The notes under the pieces were generated by a model. That model saw only the letters and a program-made list of their open reading frames with translations, had not been told where the DNA came from and did not search any database. Of a DNA stretch of 64,000 nt, positions 1-8,553 are shown piece after piece (the first letter of the stretch is position 1; every line of letters begins with the position of its first letter). The position numbers and the translations under genes are program-made. The DNA is from Bombella sp. ESL0385 (GTDB lineage: Bacteria > Pseudomonadota > Alphaproteobacteria > Acetobacterales > Acetobacteraceae): positions 17,069 to 81,068 of the forward strand of contig NZ_WNIJ01000005.1 in NCBI RefSeq assembly GCF_009725755.1. Reading direction: 5' to 3'.

Positions 1-2175
1 TTCCATAGCAATCAATGGGGTTTCCTCAGCCGGTTTGGCGATGACGGTATTCCCCGCAGCCAAAGCAGCGGACACCTGACCAAGGAAGATCGCTAACGGG
101 AAGTTCCACGGGCTAATGCACACCACAGTGCCTAGGGGGCGGTGCGTCTCATTATTAAACTCCCGCCGGACTGCCCCGCCATAATAACGCAAGAAGTCGA
201 TCGCCTCACGGACCTCAGCCACAGCATTGGGGTAGGACTTCCCTGCCTCACGCACGGCCAACCCCATATAGGCAATGTAGCGTTCCTCCAGCAAATCAGC
301 AGCGCGCTCCAAAATCGCACCACGTTCCTCAGCTGGACGTGCGGCCCAGCCTGCAAAAGCTGCTTCTGCAACATCTACAGCGTGGCGAATATCCTCAGGC
401 ACCGCAAAGGTCACTTGGCCGACCTGATCCTTACGCTCCGCAGGGTTTGTAACGGGATGAACCGGACGCGTCGCCTCATCCAAACCGGGCACTAGCGGAT
501 AAGCCTCATACTGCTCTGGCAGGCTGTAAAGCACCTCGCCAAGATGGCTCAAAACAGGCTCATGGTTCAGGTCCATACCCTTAGAGTTTTGCCGCTCTGG
601 CGCGAACATATCGAGCGGTTTTTTAATCTCAGGGTGAGGGGCTCCCACAGGGCTGTAAGAGCGCGTAACCTTAACAGGGTCCTCCACCAATTTTTCTAGC
701 GGAATGTTGGGGTCACCAAGCAGATTGATGAAGGAGGAGTTCGCTCCGTTCTCCAATAGGCGGCGGACGAGATAGGCCAACAGCGTGTCATATGTCCCCA
801 CCGGGGCGTAAATCCGACAAGGCCGGTTGAGGTTCTTTGCCCCCACAACGCGCTCAAAAAGGGCCTCACCCATGCCATGCAGACATTGGAACTCAAATTG
901 CCCCGGTTGGAAGTCCTGACCAGCCATTGCGTAAATCGTGGCCACTGTCCGCGCATTATGTGTCGCAAATTGTGGGAAAATCGCATCCATTGCCCCTAAG
1001 AGCTTACGCGCACATGCAATATAGCTAACATCCGTATGGCATTTACGCGTAAAGACGGGGAAGTCCGAAACACCATCAATTTGAGCCTTCTTCAGCTCGC
1101 TATCCCAATACGCCCCTTTTACGAGGCGAATCATCACACGGTGATGCGTCTCACGGCCAAGGGCGATGATGTAATCCAACACAGCTGAAGCGCGCCGCCC
1201 ATAAGCCTGCACAACAAAGCCGATGCCATCCCAATCCGCCAACTCTGGGTCGCGGCACAAAGCTTCCAGAATATCGAGCGAAATATCCAGCCGTTCGCTT
1301 TCTTCAGCATCAATATTCAAGCCGATATTGTAATGCTTCGCCCGCACAGCGAGGGCTTTTACAGTTGGCAGCAGCTCCTCCAACACGCGCTCACGCTTTG
1401 CCCGCTCATAACGCGGATGCAGGGCAGAAAGCTTAATGGATAGGCCGGGACGCTCATAGACATTCTCACCCTTAGCCCGGCTACCGATAGCCTCCAACGC
1501 TGCATGGTAAGACGCCTGATACCGCTCGGCATCGGCATGGTCCAACGCAGCCTCACCCAACATATCGTAGGAATAGGTAAAGCCTTGCGCCTCACGCTTG
1601 CGGGAATCCTTCAATGCGCCTTCAATAGTCTGGCCGAGGACGAATTGCTGGCCCATCATCTGCATTGCAAATTGCACGGCCCGGCGGACAATCGGCTCCC
1701 CACGATCACGCAGCAGACGGTGAATCACGCCCATACGCCGCTTAGGCGCAACGAGACGGCCGGTAATGTCCAACCCCCATGAGGCTGCATTGATGATCAA
1801 GCCACGATCACGCCCCATATGAGAGAGCCAGTCCCCCACACCAACTTGGTCCCGAATCAACGCATCACGCGTGGCATAGTCTGGTGTACGCAGCAAAGCC
1901 TCGGCCATGCTCATCAGAGCCACACCCTCCGATGAGGCAAGGCTGAACTCTTGCACCAAGGTCTCAACAAGGCCTGGCTGGCGATGATCGCGCAGCGCAC
2001 GCGCTAGAGAAAGCCCAACTTTGCTGGCGATTGCTTCCTCATCAACGCTCATCTCAGCGGCTGGAATCAAAGCCTCAACGCAGGCTTGCTCTGGGTACCG
2101 GATTTTCTCGGCAATGGCCTTCCGCAGAGCGGAACGTTCCGGTAATGAACCAAAATGACGTACAAAATAAGCCAT
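1..2175 (-). CDS. putA: Bifunctional proline dehydrogenase / P5C dehydrogenase PutA (C-terminal part outside window)
   Basis: Oxidises proline to glutamate in two steps, an FAD-dependent proline dehydrogenase followed by an NAD-dependent aldehyde dehydrogenase. 725 codons are visible and the frame runs off the window at base 1. The ATG at 2175 follows an in-frame TGA three codons upstream. The proline dehydrogenase signature MIRLVKGAYWDSE lies near 1095-1135. The start of the aldehyde dehydrogenase domain (ISPWNFPLAIFLGQ, then GNTVIAKPAE) lies at about 20-110. The protein begins directly with the PutA arm/dimerisation region, with no ribbon-helix-helix DNA-binding segment at the N terminus, so it is probably an enzyme only and not a self-repressing PutA. 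It is separated from mnmA by 275 bp and probably has its own promoter. Confidence 0.95.
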   Translation of the reverse strand, partial: MAYFVRHFGSLPERSALRKAIAEKIRYPEQACVEALIPAAEMSVDEEAIASKVGLSLARALRDHRQPGLVETLVQEFSLASSEGVALMSMAEALLRTPDYATRDALIRDQVGVGDWLSHMGRDRGLIINAASWGLDITGRLVAPKRRMGVIHRLLRDRGEPIVRRAVQFAMQMMGQQFVLGQTIEGALKDSRKREAQGFTYSYDMLGEAALDHADAERYQASYHAALEAIGSRAKGENVYERPGLSIKLSALHPRYERAKRERVLEELLPTVKALAVRAKHYNIGLNIDAEESERLDISLDILEALCRDPELADWDGIGFVVQAYGRRASAVLDYIIALGRETHHRVMIRLVKGAYWDSELKKAQIDGVSDFPVFTRKCHTDVSYIACARKLLGAMDAIFPQFATHNARTVATIYAMAGQDFQPGQFEFQCLHGMGEALFERVVGAKNLNRPCRIYAPVGTYDTLLAYLVRRLLENGANSSFINLLGDPNIPLEKLVEDPVKVTRSYSPVGAPHPEIKKPLDMFAPERQNSKGMDLNHEPVLSHLGEVLYSLPEQYEAYPLVPGLDEATRPVHPVTNPAERKDQVGQVTFAVPEDIRHAVDVAEAAFAGWAARPAEERGAILERAADLLEERYIAYMGLAVREAGKSYPNAVAEVREAIDFLRYYGGAVRREFNNETHRPLGTVVCISPWNFPLAIFLGQVSAALAAGNTVIAKPAEETPLIAME

Positions 2176-2450
2176 ACCAAACCCTCAAGCTGATAGCGTG
2201 ATAATCACTTCCCGTTGTTGGTGGAGAAAGAACTTCTCTACCTCCAGCCAGACCATGAAACATAGGGGGTTGTCCATATCCAAAAGGAAGATTTGTGCAA
2301 AATATATTTTAAAATCGAAACATTCCTAAAGCGTGGCCCCCTCTAAGAGGCCAAATAACACCTTCAGAGCCCACTTTTGCGCCCCTCTTTCGCAAAAGCG
2401 ACTCTTTTCCTCCCATAAAATCAATAAGATGTGATTCATATAGAGAGCGT
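2176..2450. other. putA-mnmA intergenic region with two small hairpins
   Basis: No gene is seen in these 275 bp. Two inverted repeats are visible. CTTTTGCG/CGCAAAAG at 2374-2398 (8 bp stem, 9 nt loop) lies downstream of mnmA but lacks a clear U tract, so it is at best a weak terminator. GGTGGAGAA/TTCTCTACC at 2220-2242 has one imperfect pair and lies about 45 nt upstream of the putA start. An AT-rich stretch at about 2300-2320 could hold the putA promoter, but no convincing -35/-10 pair was identified. Confidence 0.4.
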
Positions 2451-3527
2451 TTAGGCGAGAATAAACCCACCACCCAGAACACGCTCCCCCTCATACATCA
2501 CACATGCTTGCCCCGGTGCGGGCAAAGCGGGCTCTTCGAGCTGAACCTCTGCCCGATTCCCCTCTAAGGGGCGTATAAGGGCTTGACGCAACCCCTCACG
2601 CGCGCGTAGCTGCACTCCGCAGCGCACGCCGTCTGCTGGGGCATCAATCAGCCAATTCATATCCCTTAGCTGGACGATGCGGCGGCTCTCATCATGAATG
2701 ACCTTCTGACGCGGGCCAACAATAATGCGGCGGGAAGGCACATCAATCGCCGTGACCATCTGACGTTCCCCCGTACCGGTATGAATATCCCCCAACCGGC
2801 GGCTCTGCCCCACAGTGTAACGCGCAATCCCCTCATGCTGGCCCAGCACATTGCCGTGCTCATCTACAATATCGCCCGGCCCACCAATCTCTGGTCGCAT
2901 CTTCTCCACCAATGTGGCGTAAGAGCCATTCGTCACAAAGCAAATATCCTGACTATCGCGCTTTGTCGCCACATCCAGCCCTAGCTCCTCCGCTAAGGCA
3001 CGGACATGAGCTTTATCGGGCATCTCACCAAGGGGGAAGCGGAGGAACTCCAACTGTTCCCGCGTTGTGGCAAAGAGAAACCAACTTTGGTCTCTATCCC
3101 GATCCACAGGGCGGTGCATCTCCACCCCAGTAGGGCCCTCAACCCGGCGGACATAATGGCCAGTCGCCATAGCCTCGCAGCCTAAATCCCGCGCCATTGT
3201 CAGGAGGTCCGTAAACTTAACGCCCTGATTACAAGCCACACAAGGGACAGGGGTTTCTCCCCGGGCGTAAGAATCGGCAAAACTCTCAATAACGCTATCG
3301 CGGAAGCGGCTCTCCGCATCAATAACGTAATGAGGAAAACCGATTTTCTCCGCCACTAAACGCGCATCCATAATGTCCCGCCCTGCACAGCAAGCCCCCG
3401 GCTTGGCGGGGCCGCTATGGTCGTAAAGCTGTAAGGTGGCCCCGATGACCTCGTGGCCTTGCTGCTTGAGCAACGCTGCCACAACAGAACTATCGACCCC
3501 ACCAGACATAGCTACAAGGATGCGCAT
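2451..3527 (-). CDS. mnmA: tRNA-specific 2-thiouridylase MnmA
   Basis: Thiolates U34 of tRNA Lys/Glu/Gln (the s2 of mnm5s2U) using ATP and a persulfide sulfur donor. 358 aa. The ATP-pyrophosphatase P-loop SGGVDSS is at residues 7-13. The catalytic cysteine pair is seen as PCVACNQG (around residue 105) and QDICFV (around residue 200), and ATGHYVRR follows the first cysteine, as in the family. The start is set at 3527, where MRILVAMSGG begins after a GGTAAGG ribosome site; the reading frame extends 18 codons further upstream but would overlap ferredoxin. It is the last gene of a four-gene sulfur operon, 10 bp after the ferredoxin, so the sulfur for this enzyme may come from the cysteine desulfurases encoded upstream. 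Confidence 0.95.
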   Translation of the reverse strand: MRILVAMSGGVDSSVVAALLKQQGHEVIGATLQLYDHSGPAKPGACCAGRDIMDARLVAEKIGFPHYVIDAESRFRDSVIESFADSYARGETPVPCVACNQGVKFTDLLTMARDLGCEAMATGHYVRRVEGPTGVEMHRPVDRDRDQSWFLFATTREQLEFLRFPLGEMPDKAHVRALAEELGLDVATKRDSQDICFVTNGSYATLVEKMRPEIGGPGDIVDEHGNVLGQHEGIARYTVGQSRRLGDIHTGTGERQMVTAIDVPSRRIIVGPRQKVIHDESRRIVQLRDMNWLIDAPADGVRCGVQLRAREGLRQALIRPLEGNRAEVQLEEPALPAPGQACVMYEGERVLGGGFILA

Positions 3528-3537
3528 AACGCTTACC

Positions 3538-3852
3538 TTACCCCGCTTTGGGAAGATGAACGACAAGGCCATCCAGCTCATCTGTCATGATGATTTGGCA
3601 GCCAAGGCGCGATGTTTTCTCCAGCCCAAAGGCAAGGTCGAGCATATCTTCTTCATCATCGGTTGGGCTGGTGAGTTTATCGGCCCATGCTGGGTCCACG
3701 ATAACATGGCATGTCGCACATGCTAGGGAGCCCTCACAGGCTCCTTCAAGGTCGATATTATGCTCATGGGCAATCTCCAAGACGGAGAGACCTGCCTGTG
3801 CCTCCACCTCATGGCGGCTACCATCACGCTCAACAAAAACCATCCGTGGCAT
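3538..3852 (-). CDS. fdx: 2Fe-2S ferredoxin (adrenodoxin/ISC type)
   Basis: Small electron carrier of 104 aa. The cluster ligands are visible as C-x5-C-x2-C ([10 protein letters not shown], about residues 39-48) and a distal cysteine in SRLGCQI (about residue 85). The acidic DDEEDMLD stretch between them is typical of vertebrate-type/ISC ferredoxins that donate electrons during iron-sulfur cluster assembly. The ATG at 3852 is preceded by GAGGGAGTGAGGG. It lies 36 bp after a cysteine desulfurase and 10 bp before mnmA, which supports a role in sulfur/Fe-S metabolism. No IscU, HscA or HscB gene is adjacent, so the complete ISC machinery is not encoded here. Confidence 0.9.
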   Translation of the reverse strand: MPRMVFVERDGSRHEVEAQAGLSVLEIAHEHNIDLEGACEGSLACATCHVIVDPAWADKLTSPTDDEEDMLDLAFGLEKTSRLGCQIIMTDELDGLVVHLPKAG

Positions 3853-3888
3853 AAACCCTCACTCCCTCTGAAATCCACGCAGGCGTGG

Positions 3889-5043
3889 TTAACCACCTGT
3901 TAAAACCTGCCTAAATTGAGCCACTGCGCGCTCCACGTCATCTGCTGAGGTAAAGCGTCCGACCGAAAGACGCAAGCTCCTGCGTGCTTCTCTATCGGTC
4001 AAGCCCATTGCCTGCAATACATAAGACGGCGCACCAGACGCTGCCGAACATGCTGAACCAGCCGAAAAAGCCAGCCCCGGCAGGGATTTCATCAAGTCTT
4101 GAGCCTCCGGCCCCTCAGGTAAGCAGCAATTCAGCACACCCGGCAGATGCGGAGCTTGGCCGCCATTAAGCCGCGCTGTTGGGCAAAGCCTCTGCATAGC
4201 CTGCCAAAGCTGGCCGCGCAATGCCATAAGGCGCGGCACCTCCTCCGGCTGGGCGGCTAGGGCAAGACGTGCAGCGACAGCCATCCCCACAATGAGCGGG
4301 ACAGGCAATGTGCCAGAGCGCATACCACGCTCCTGCCCTCCACCAGAGATTAAAGGCAATAGCCGCACACGAGGCCGCCGCCTTATATATAACGCTCCGA
4401 CCCCTTTAGGGCCGTATAGCTTATGGGCCGAGAATGAGGCGAGGTCGATCCCCTCTAAACTGCATGGCAATTTGCCGAACATCTGGGCCATATCAACATG
4501 CAACAACGTCCCTGCTTGCTTGATAAGCGGCATAAGCTGGGGGATGTCGTGGACGATACCTGTCTCGTTATTCGCTGCCATGAGGCTTACAAGCGCGGTT
4601 GGTGTTTTTAAGGCCTCGGCTAATCGGTTTGGCTCTACACGCCCATCAGGCCCTACGGGGAGGATAATAGGCTCAAACCCTTCATCTGCGAGGGAGCGCA
4701 CAGCCTCCAACACGCATTTATGTTCCGTTGCGGCTGTAATAACACGCCGTCTTGTATCGCCCTGCGTCTTTAAGAACCGCACCGCCCCTTTTATGGCCAG
4801 ATTATTGGATTCAGTCGCCCCCGAAGTCCATATCACCTCATGAGGACTCACCTGCAAAAGCTGCGCCATCTCTTGGCGGGCCTCCTCTACGGCCTCCTCC
4901 GCCGCACGGCCAAGCTGATGCACACTCCCAGCATTGCCAAAGGACGCCGTAAAATAAGGCAACATGGCCTCTATAACACGCGGGTCACAGGGGGTTGTCG
5001 CGAGGTAATCTAAATAGATAACCTCCTGCTTATCCGCCTTCAT
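3889..5043 (-). CDS. Cysteine desulfurase (IscS/NifS family), second copy of the operon
   Basis: PLP enzyme that removes sulfur from cysteine and carries it as a persulfide. 384 aa. It shows the N-terminal YLDYLATTPCDP motif, GATESNNLAIKG, the PLP-binding lysine in SAHKLYGPKG (about residue 207), SGGGQERGMRSGT, and the active-site cysteine in SAGSACSAASG (about residue 330). The cysteine loop is short compared with E. coli IscS and the C terminus lacks the usual IscU-binding tail, so the partner may differ. Its ATG overlaps the TGA of the upstream desulfurase by 4 bp (translational coupling). Closest in style to alphaproteobacterial IscS/NifS-like proteins; which acceptor each copy serves cannot be read from sequence. 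Confidence 0.9.
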   Translation of the reverse strand: MKADKQEVIYLDYLATTPCDPRVIEAMLPYFTASFGNAGSVHQLGRAAEEAVEEARQEMAQLLQVSPHEVIWTSGATESNNLAIKGAVRFLKTQGDTRRRVITAATEHKCVLEAVRSLADEGFEPIILPVGPDGRVEPNRLAEALKTPTALVSLMAANNETGIVHDIPQLMPLIKQAGTLLHVDMAQMFGKLPCSLEGIDLASFSAHKLYGPKGVGALYIRRRPRVRLLPLISGGGQERGMRSGTLPVPLIVGMAVAARLALAAQPEEVPRLMALRGQLWQAMQRLCPTARLNGGQAPHLPGVLNCCLPEGPEAQDLMKSLPGLAFSAGSACSAASGAPSYVLQAMGLTDREARRSLRLSVGRFTSADDVERAVAQFRQVLTGG

Positions 5044-6221
5044 GACGTAGTACGATTATTTTGTAAGAGGCCACGCTCGGCAAATCGCTGCGCCATACGG
5101 CTATAAGCCTGCCCAAAGGCACGCACATGCTCTGCTTGCACATTCCATGGCAGAGAGATGCGAATCGCCTGCCCCGCGCCTTCGCCTTGCCCCATAGCCT
5201 CCAACACATGGGAGCGCGCCACTTTGCCGGATGAACAGGCCGAGCCAGCAGAGACGCAATAACCCTCGATATCCAAGGCCATAAGCTGCATCTGCGCCGC
5301 TACACCGGGTAGAAGGGCACTCACCGTATTCGGCAAGCGCGGGACGTCACGGCCCATAATGACCGCCCCTGCATGGCAGCAGATGGCCTCTAGCTCATCA
5401 CGCAATATCTGCAGGCGACTCCATTCTTGCTGCTGGCTTTCCACCAACGCAGCGGCCATGCTGAGATGCGCTGCAAGGGCGGGGGTACCCCCGCGCCGTC
5501 CACGCTCTTGCCCCCCACCGGGAAGAAGGGGGGGTAAGGGCCGGTCCTCTGGCAGAAGAAGAGCCCCCGCCCCCATTACCCCACCCATCTTATGGGCAGA
5601 TAAAGCAAGGCTCGCCCCTACTAACGCCCCTGACGCCACGGCTTGAGAGAAAGGGTCTGTCCCGCTCATCCGCCCCGCTGCTTGCACCGCATCAATATGC
5701 AAATGCGCTCCGTATTGGCGGCATAAAGCGGCAATATCCTCCAACGGTGCATACACACCCGTCTCATTATTCGCCGCCATAATACATACGAGCGCACCTG
5801 CCTCTGCTGCATGAGAGGCAAGCTGTGTTTCCAAAGCTGCACATTCTATGAGACCATTTTGATCCACCGGAATCACGCATGCCCCCGGCGCGGCTTTACG
5901 AATGGCGTCATGCTCGGTCGCACCGATGAGGATAGGCCGCCCTATCGCATGGCCAAAACCATGCACGGCAAGCGTATTCGCCTCTGTCCCACCGGAGGTG
6001 AACACAAAGCTATCCGCCTCTCGCCCAAAGGTCCCAGCAAGCTGTTTGCGTGCTTGCTCTAACATCACACGGGCCTTACGCCCTGCTGTATGCACAGAGG
6101 CAGGATTACCCAGCTGGGCAAGCCCCTCATTCAACGCCTGTTGGGCTATGGGGCGTAACGGCTCTGTCGCATTAGCATCCAAATAAAGCAGGTTGTGCTG
6201 TGAAGGCGGGGCATGAAGCAT
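5040..6221 (-). CDS. Cysteine desulfurase (NifS-like), first gene of the operon
   Basis: A second, divergent aminotransferase class-V desulfurase of 393 aa. Visible are YLDANATEPLRP at the N terminus, SGGTEANTLAVHG, ANNETGVYAPLED, the PLP lysine in LSAHKMGGVMGAG, GGGQERGRRGGT and the catalytic cysteine in SAGSACSSGKVARSH. The ATG at 6221 has a strong GGAGGAG ribosome site. Immediately downstream, and 4 bp overlapping, lies another cysteine desulfurase gene. Tandem desulfurase genes at the head of an mnmA-containing operon are seen in other alphaproteobacteria, where one copy is often the less active. A 19 bp inverted repeat lies about 105 bp upstream and could control the operon. Confidence 0.9.
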   Translation of the reverse strand: MLHAPPSQHNLLYLDANATEPLRPIAQQALNEGLAQLGNPASVHTAGRKARVMLEQARKQLAGTFGREADSFVFTSGGTEANTLAVHGFGHAIGRPILIGATEHDAIRKAAPGACVIPVDQNGLIECAALETQLASHAAEAGALVCIMAANNETGVYAPLEDIAALCRQYGAHLHIDAVQAAGRMSGTDPFSQAVASGALVGASLALSAHKMGGVMGAGALLLPEDRPLPPLLPGGGQERGRRGGTPALAAHLSMAAALVESQQQEWSRLQILRDELEAICCHAGAVIMGRDVPRLPNTVSALLPGVAAQMQLMALDIEGYCVSAGSACSSGKVARSHVLEAMGQGEGAGQAIRISLPWNVQAEHVRAFGQAYSRMAQRFAERGLLQNNRTTS

Positions 6222-6325
6222 GGAGACTCCTCCTCTTTCTGCTGCCTCTGATAAACCTGACCCCTATAAAGAGACAAACATAATCTGATTTACTTTTTTG
6301 AAAAAACCGGCATGTGAGAGTCGAT

Positions 6326-6344
6326 TTTACTAGAAATTAGTAAA
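6326..6344. promoter_or_regulatory. Perfect inverted repeat, candidate operator of the cysteine desulfurase operon
   Basis: TTTACTA-GAAAT-TAGTAAA is a perfect 7 bp palindrome with a 5 bp spacer. It lies 105-123 bp upstream of the first desulfurase and 172 bp upstream of the divergent hydrolase gene. Its size and position fit a dimeric repressor site, for example an Fe-S or iron sensor of the IscR/RirA (Rrf2) type. The regulator's identity is inference only; the sequence does not name it. Confidence 0.45.
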
Positions 6345-6515
6345 GCAAAACCGATATACAACGCCGATATACCTCTCCCGGCTTGGTGTCCATCCATCTG
6401 CGAGGGGCGCAAAATCATGCCCGGTCCCACAAAGGCCGGGCATAATCGGTTCGTACATCACCTTACCCTCCATATTTTAGGGATGGTCAGGGTGGACAAT
6501 AAAGATGAGAGACGC

Positions 6516-7241
6516 ATGCCTGAAGTCATGTTCGCTGGCCCTGATGGGCGGCTCGAAGGCCATTATCACCATTCCGAAGACCCTAACGCTCCTCTCGCCC
6601 TTGTCATCCACCCCCACCCGCTCCATGGCGGGACAATGAACAACCGCATCACTTACACCATGTATCGGCGTTTTCAGATGATGGGGTTTTCCGTCCTGCG
6701 TTATAATTCCCGCGGGGTTGGTCGCTCTCAAGGCCGTTATGATGGCGGTATTGGGGAAATCTCCGATGCAGCAGCTGCTCTGGACTGGATGCAGATGATT
6801 AACCCCAACTCCTCGGAGTTGTGGATTGCTGGATATTCCTTCGGGGCCTTTGTAGGGATGCAGCTGCTGATGCGCCGGCCAGAAATCCGCGGTTGGATTA
6901 GCGTTGCCCCCCCTGCTGATGATTATGACTTCAACTTCCTCGCCCCCTGCCCCTGTAGCGGGTTAATGATTGCTGGTGGGCGAGATAACATGGCCCCAGA
7001 GCCTGTCATCCGTAAACTGGTTGAGAAACTCAACACACAAAAGAATGTGACGGTGGATTATCGCCTCTTCCCAGAGGCAGACCACATCTTCTCCCAGCAA
7101 GCGGAGCTGATTGCCGATGCGTTGGAGGACCATGTCACCACCCGGCAGAGAAACCTCTTTGCACCAGAGCCTGCCTCTATCGCCGCCCCCGCGCTAGAAC
7201 ATGATGCAGAGCCAGAGCATGAGGCAGAAGCCATCGGCTAA
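6516..7241 (+). CDS. Alpha/beta hydrolase (COG2945-like)
   Basis: Predicted cytosolic hydrolase of 241 aa and unknown substrate. The start at 6516 (MPEVMFAGPDGRLEG) is preferred over the longer frame from 6417, because conserved family members begin here and a GATGAGAG site precedes it. Motifs: HPHPLHGGTMNN (oxyanion region, about residues 32-43), YNSRGVGRSQG, nucleophile elbow GYSFGAF (serine about residue 109), then a late aspartate in GGRDNM and histidine in EADHIF completing the triad. The C-terminal 40 residues are low-complexity and rich in Glu/Ala/Pro. The tyrS gene follows after 40 bp and may be co-transcribed. Confidence 0.85.
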   Translation: MPEVMFAGPDGRLEGHYHHSEDPNAPLALVIHPHPLHGGTMNNRITYTMYRRFQMMGFSVLRYNSRGVGRSQGRYDGGIGEISDAAAALDWMQMINPNSSELWIAGYSFGAFVGMQLLMRRPEIRGWISVAPPADDYDFNFLAPCPCSGLMIAGGRDNMAPEPVIRKLVEKLNTQKNVTVDYRLFPEADHIFSQQAELIADALEDHVTTRQRNLFAPEPASIAAPALEHDAEPEHEAEAIG

Positions 7242-7281
7242 GCGATCCCCCTTGCTATAGACTTCAGAAAAGAGCTTTTCC

Positions 7282-8532
7282 ATGACCGACATCACACTTA
7301 AAAGCCCCTTCCTGCAAGAAGCTCAGGCCCGTGGGATGATTTTCCAATGCACTGATTATGAGGCGTTGGATGCTCTTATGCAGGAAGGCCCCATTACGGC
7401 TTATATCGGCTTTGACCCTACAGCTGATTCCCTGCATGTGGGTAATGCGATGTCGATTATGATGTTGCGGCTCTTACAAAAGCACGGCCATCACCCTATT
7501 GCGCTCATCGGTGGGGGGACGGCGAAAATTGGTGACCCGTCCTTCCGCGATGAAGCCCGCTCGCTGATGAGCAACGAGACCATCACCCATAATCTCGCAG
7601 GGTTGCGCGCCTCACTGGGGCAATTTTTGGATTTTGATGATGGTAAATGTCGCCTCGTCAATAATGCGGATTGGTTGGATAAGCTCTCTTACATCAGCCT
7701 ATTGCAAGATGTTGGGGTGCAATTCTCTGTCAGTCGGATGCTCTCTTTTGAGAGTGTGAAGCAACGTCTTGAGCGTGAACAGGGGCTGACCTTCTTAGAA
7801 TTCAACTACTCCATTCTTCAAGCATTCGACTTCCGGGAGCTCTATCGCCGTCATGGGGCCATCCTTCAGATGGGGGGCTCTGACCAATGGGGCAATATCG
7901 TCTCCGGCATTGACCTCGCTCGCCGTACCGATGGAGCGCGGCTATTTGGGCTGACAACACCGCTTGTTACCACCTCCTCCGGGGCTAAGATGGGCAAGTC
8001 CGCCAATGGGGCGGTGTGGGTCCGCAAGGAGCGGCGGCCTGTATTTGATTACTGGCAGTTCTGGCGCAATACGGAAGATGCGGATGTAGGCCGCTTCCTC
8101 AAAATGTTTACCGACCTCCCCGTGAAGGAATGTGAACGCCTCGGCGCGCTGGAAGGAGCAGAGATTAACGAAGCTAAGAAGATTCTGGCTACAGAGGCCA
8201 CAGCCATCTGCCACGGCCGTGCTGCCGCTGAGGAAGCCGCTGCAACTGCCCGCACCGTGTTTGAGCAAGGCAGCACACAAGCCGCCCTGCCAGAAGTCAC
8301 CCTGCCTGCTAGCCTATTTGCCGAGGGTGTGCCTGCCTTTAAGCTCTTTGCAGAGGCAGGCTTAGCCGCCAGCGGGGGCGAGGCACGCCGCCTCATCCGC
8401 GGAGGTGGTGCCCGGCTGAATGATGTCGTCATCAAAGATGAGAATCAAACCATCACATCTGCCGACCTAACAGACGGCACGCTAAAGCTCTCCTCCGGCA
8501 AGAAGAAACATATCCTCATCCGGGTAGGGTAG
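7282..8532 (+). CDS. tyrS: Tyrosyl-tRNA synthetase
   Basis: Charges tRNA-Tyr with tyrosine in the cytoplasm. 416 aa, normal for the bacterial TyrRS. The class-I signatures are visible as HVGNA (HIGH-like) at residues 52-56 and KMGKS (KMSKS-like) at residues 236-240. Tyrosine-pocket motifs include YIGFDPTADSLH and LQMGGSDQWGNI. The C terminus carries an S4-like RNA-binding domain (EARRLIRGGGARLND). It converges on the heparinase-like gene, with only 11 bp between the stop codons. Confidence 0.97.
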   Translation: MTDITLKSPFLQEAQARGMIFQCTDYEALDALMQEGPITAYIGFDPTADSLHVGNAMSIMMLRLLQKHGHHPIALIGGGTAKIGDPSFRDEARSLMSNETITHNLAGLRASLGQFLDFDDGKCRLVNNADWLDKLSYISLLQDVGVQFSVSRMLSFESVKQRLEREQGLTFLEFNYSILQAFDFRELYRRHGAILQMGGSDQWGNIVSGIDLARRTDGARLFGLTTPLVTTSSGAKMGKSANGAVWVRKERRPVFDYWQFWRNTEDADVGRFLKMFTDLPVKECERLGALEGAEINEAKKILATEATAICHGRAAAEEAAATARTVFEQGSTQAALPEVTLPASLFAEGVPAFKLFAEAGLAASGGEARRLIRGGGARLNDVVIKDENQTITSADLTDGTLKLSSGKKKHILIRVG

Positions 8533-8539
8533 CAGGGTA

Positions 8540-8553
8540 GCCCCTAAAGGGGC
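8540..8553. terminator. Small GC palindrome between converging tyrS and heparinase-like gene
   Basis: GCCCCTAAAGGGGC forms a short self-complementary hairpin exactly where the two converging genes end. There is no T tract on either side, so rho-independent termination here is only a possibility. Confidence 0.3.

Noticed and set aside
4292..4843. Plus-strand open frame of 183 codons inside the iscS-like gene
   Set aside because: Lies wholly antisense to a clear cysteine desulfurase and has no recognisable protein features; a shadow of GC-biased coding DNA.
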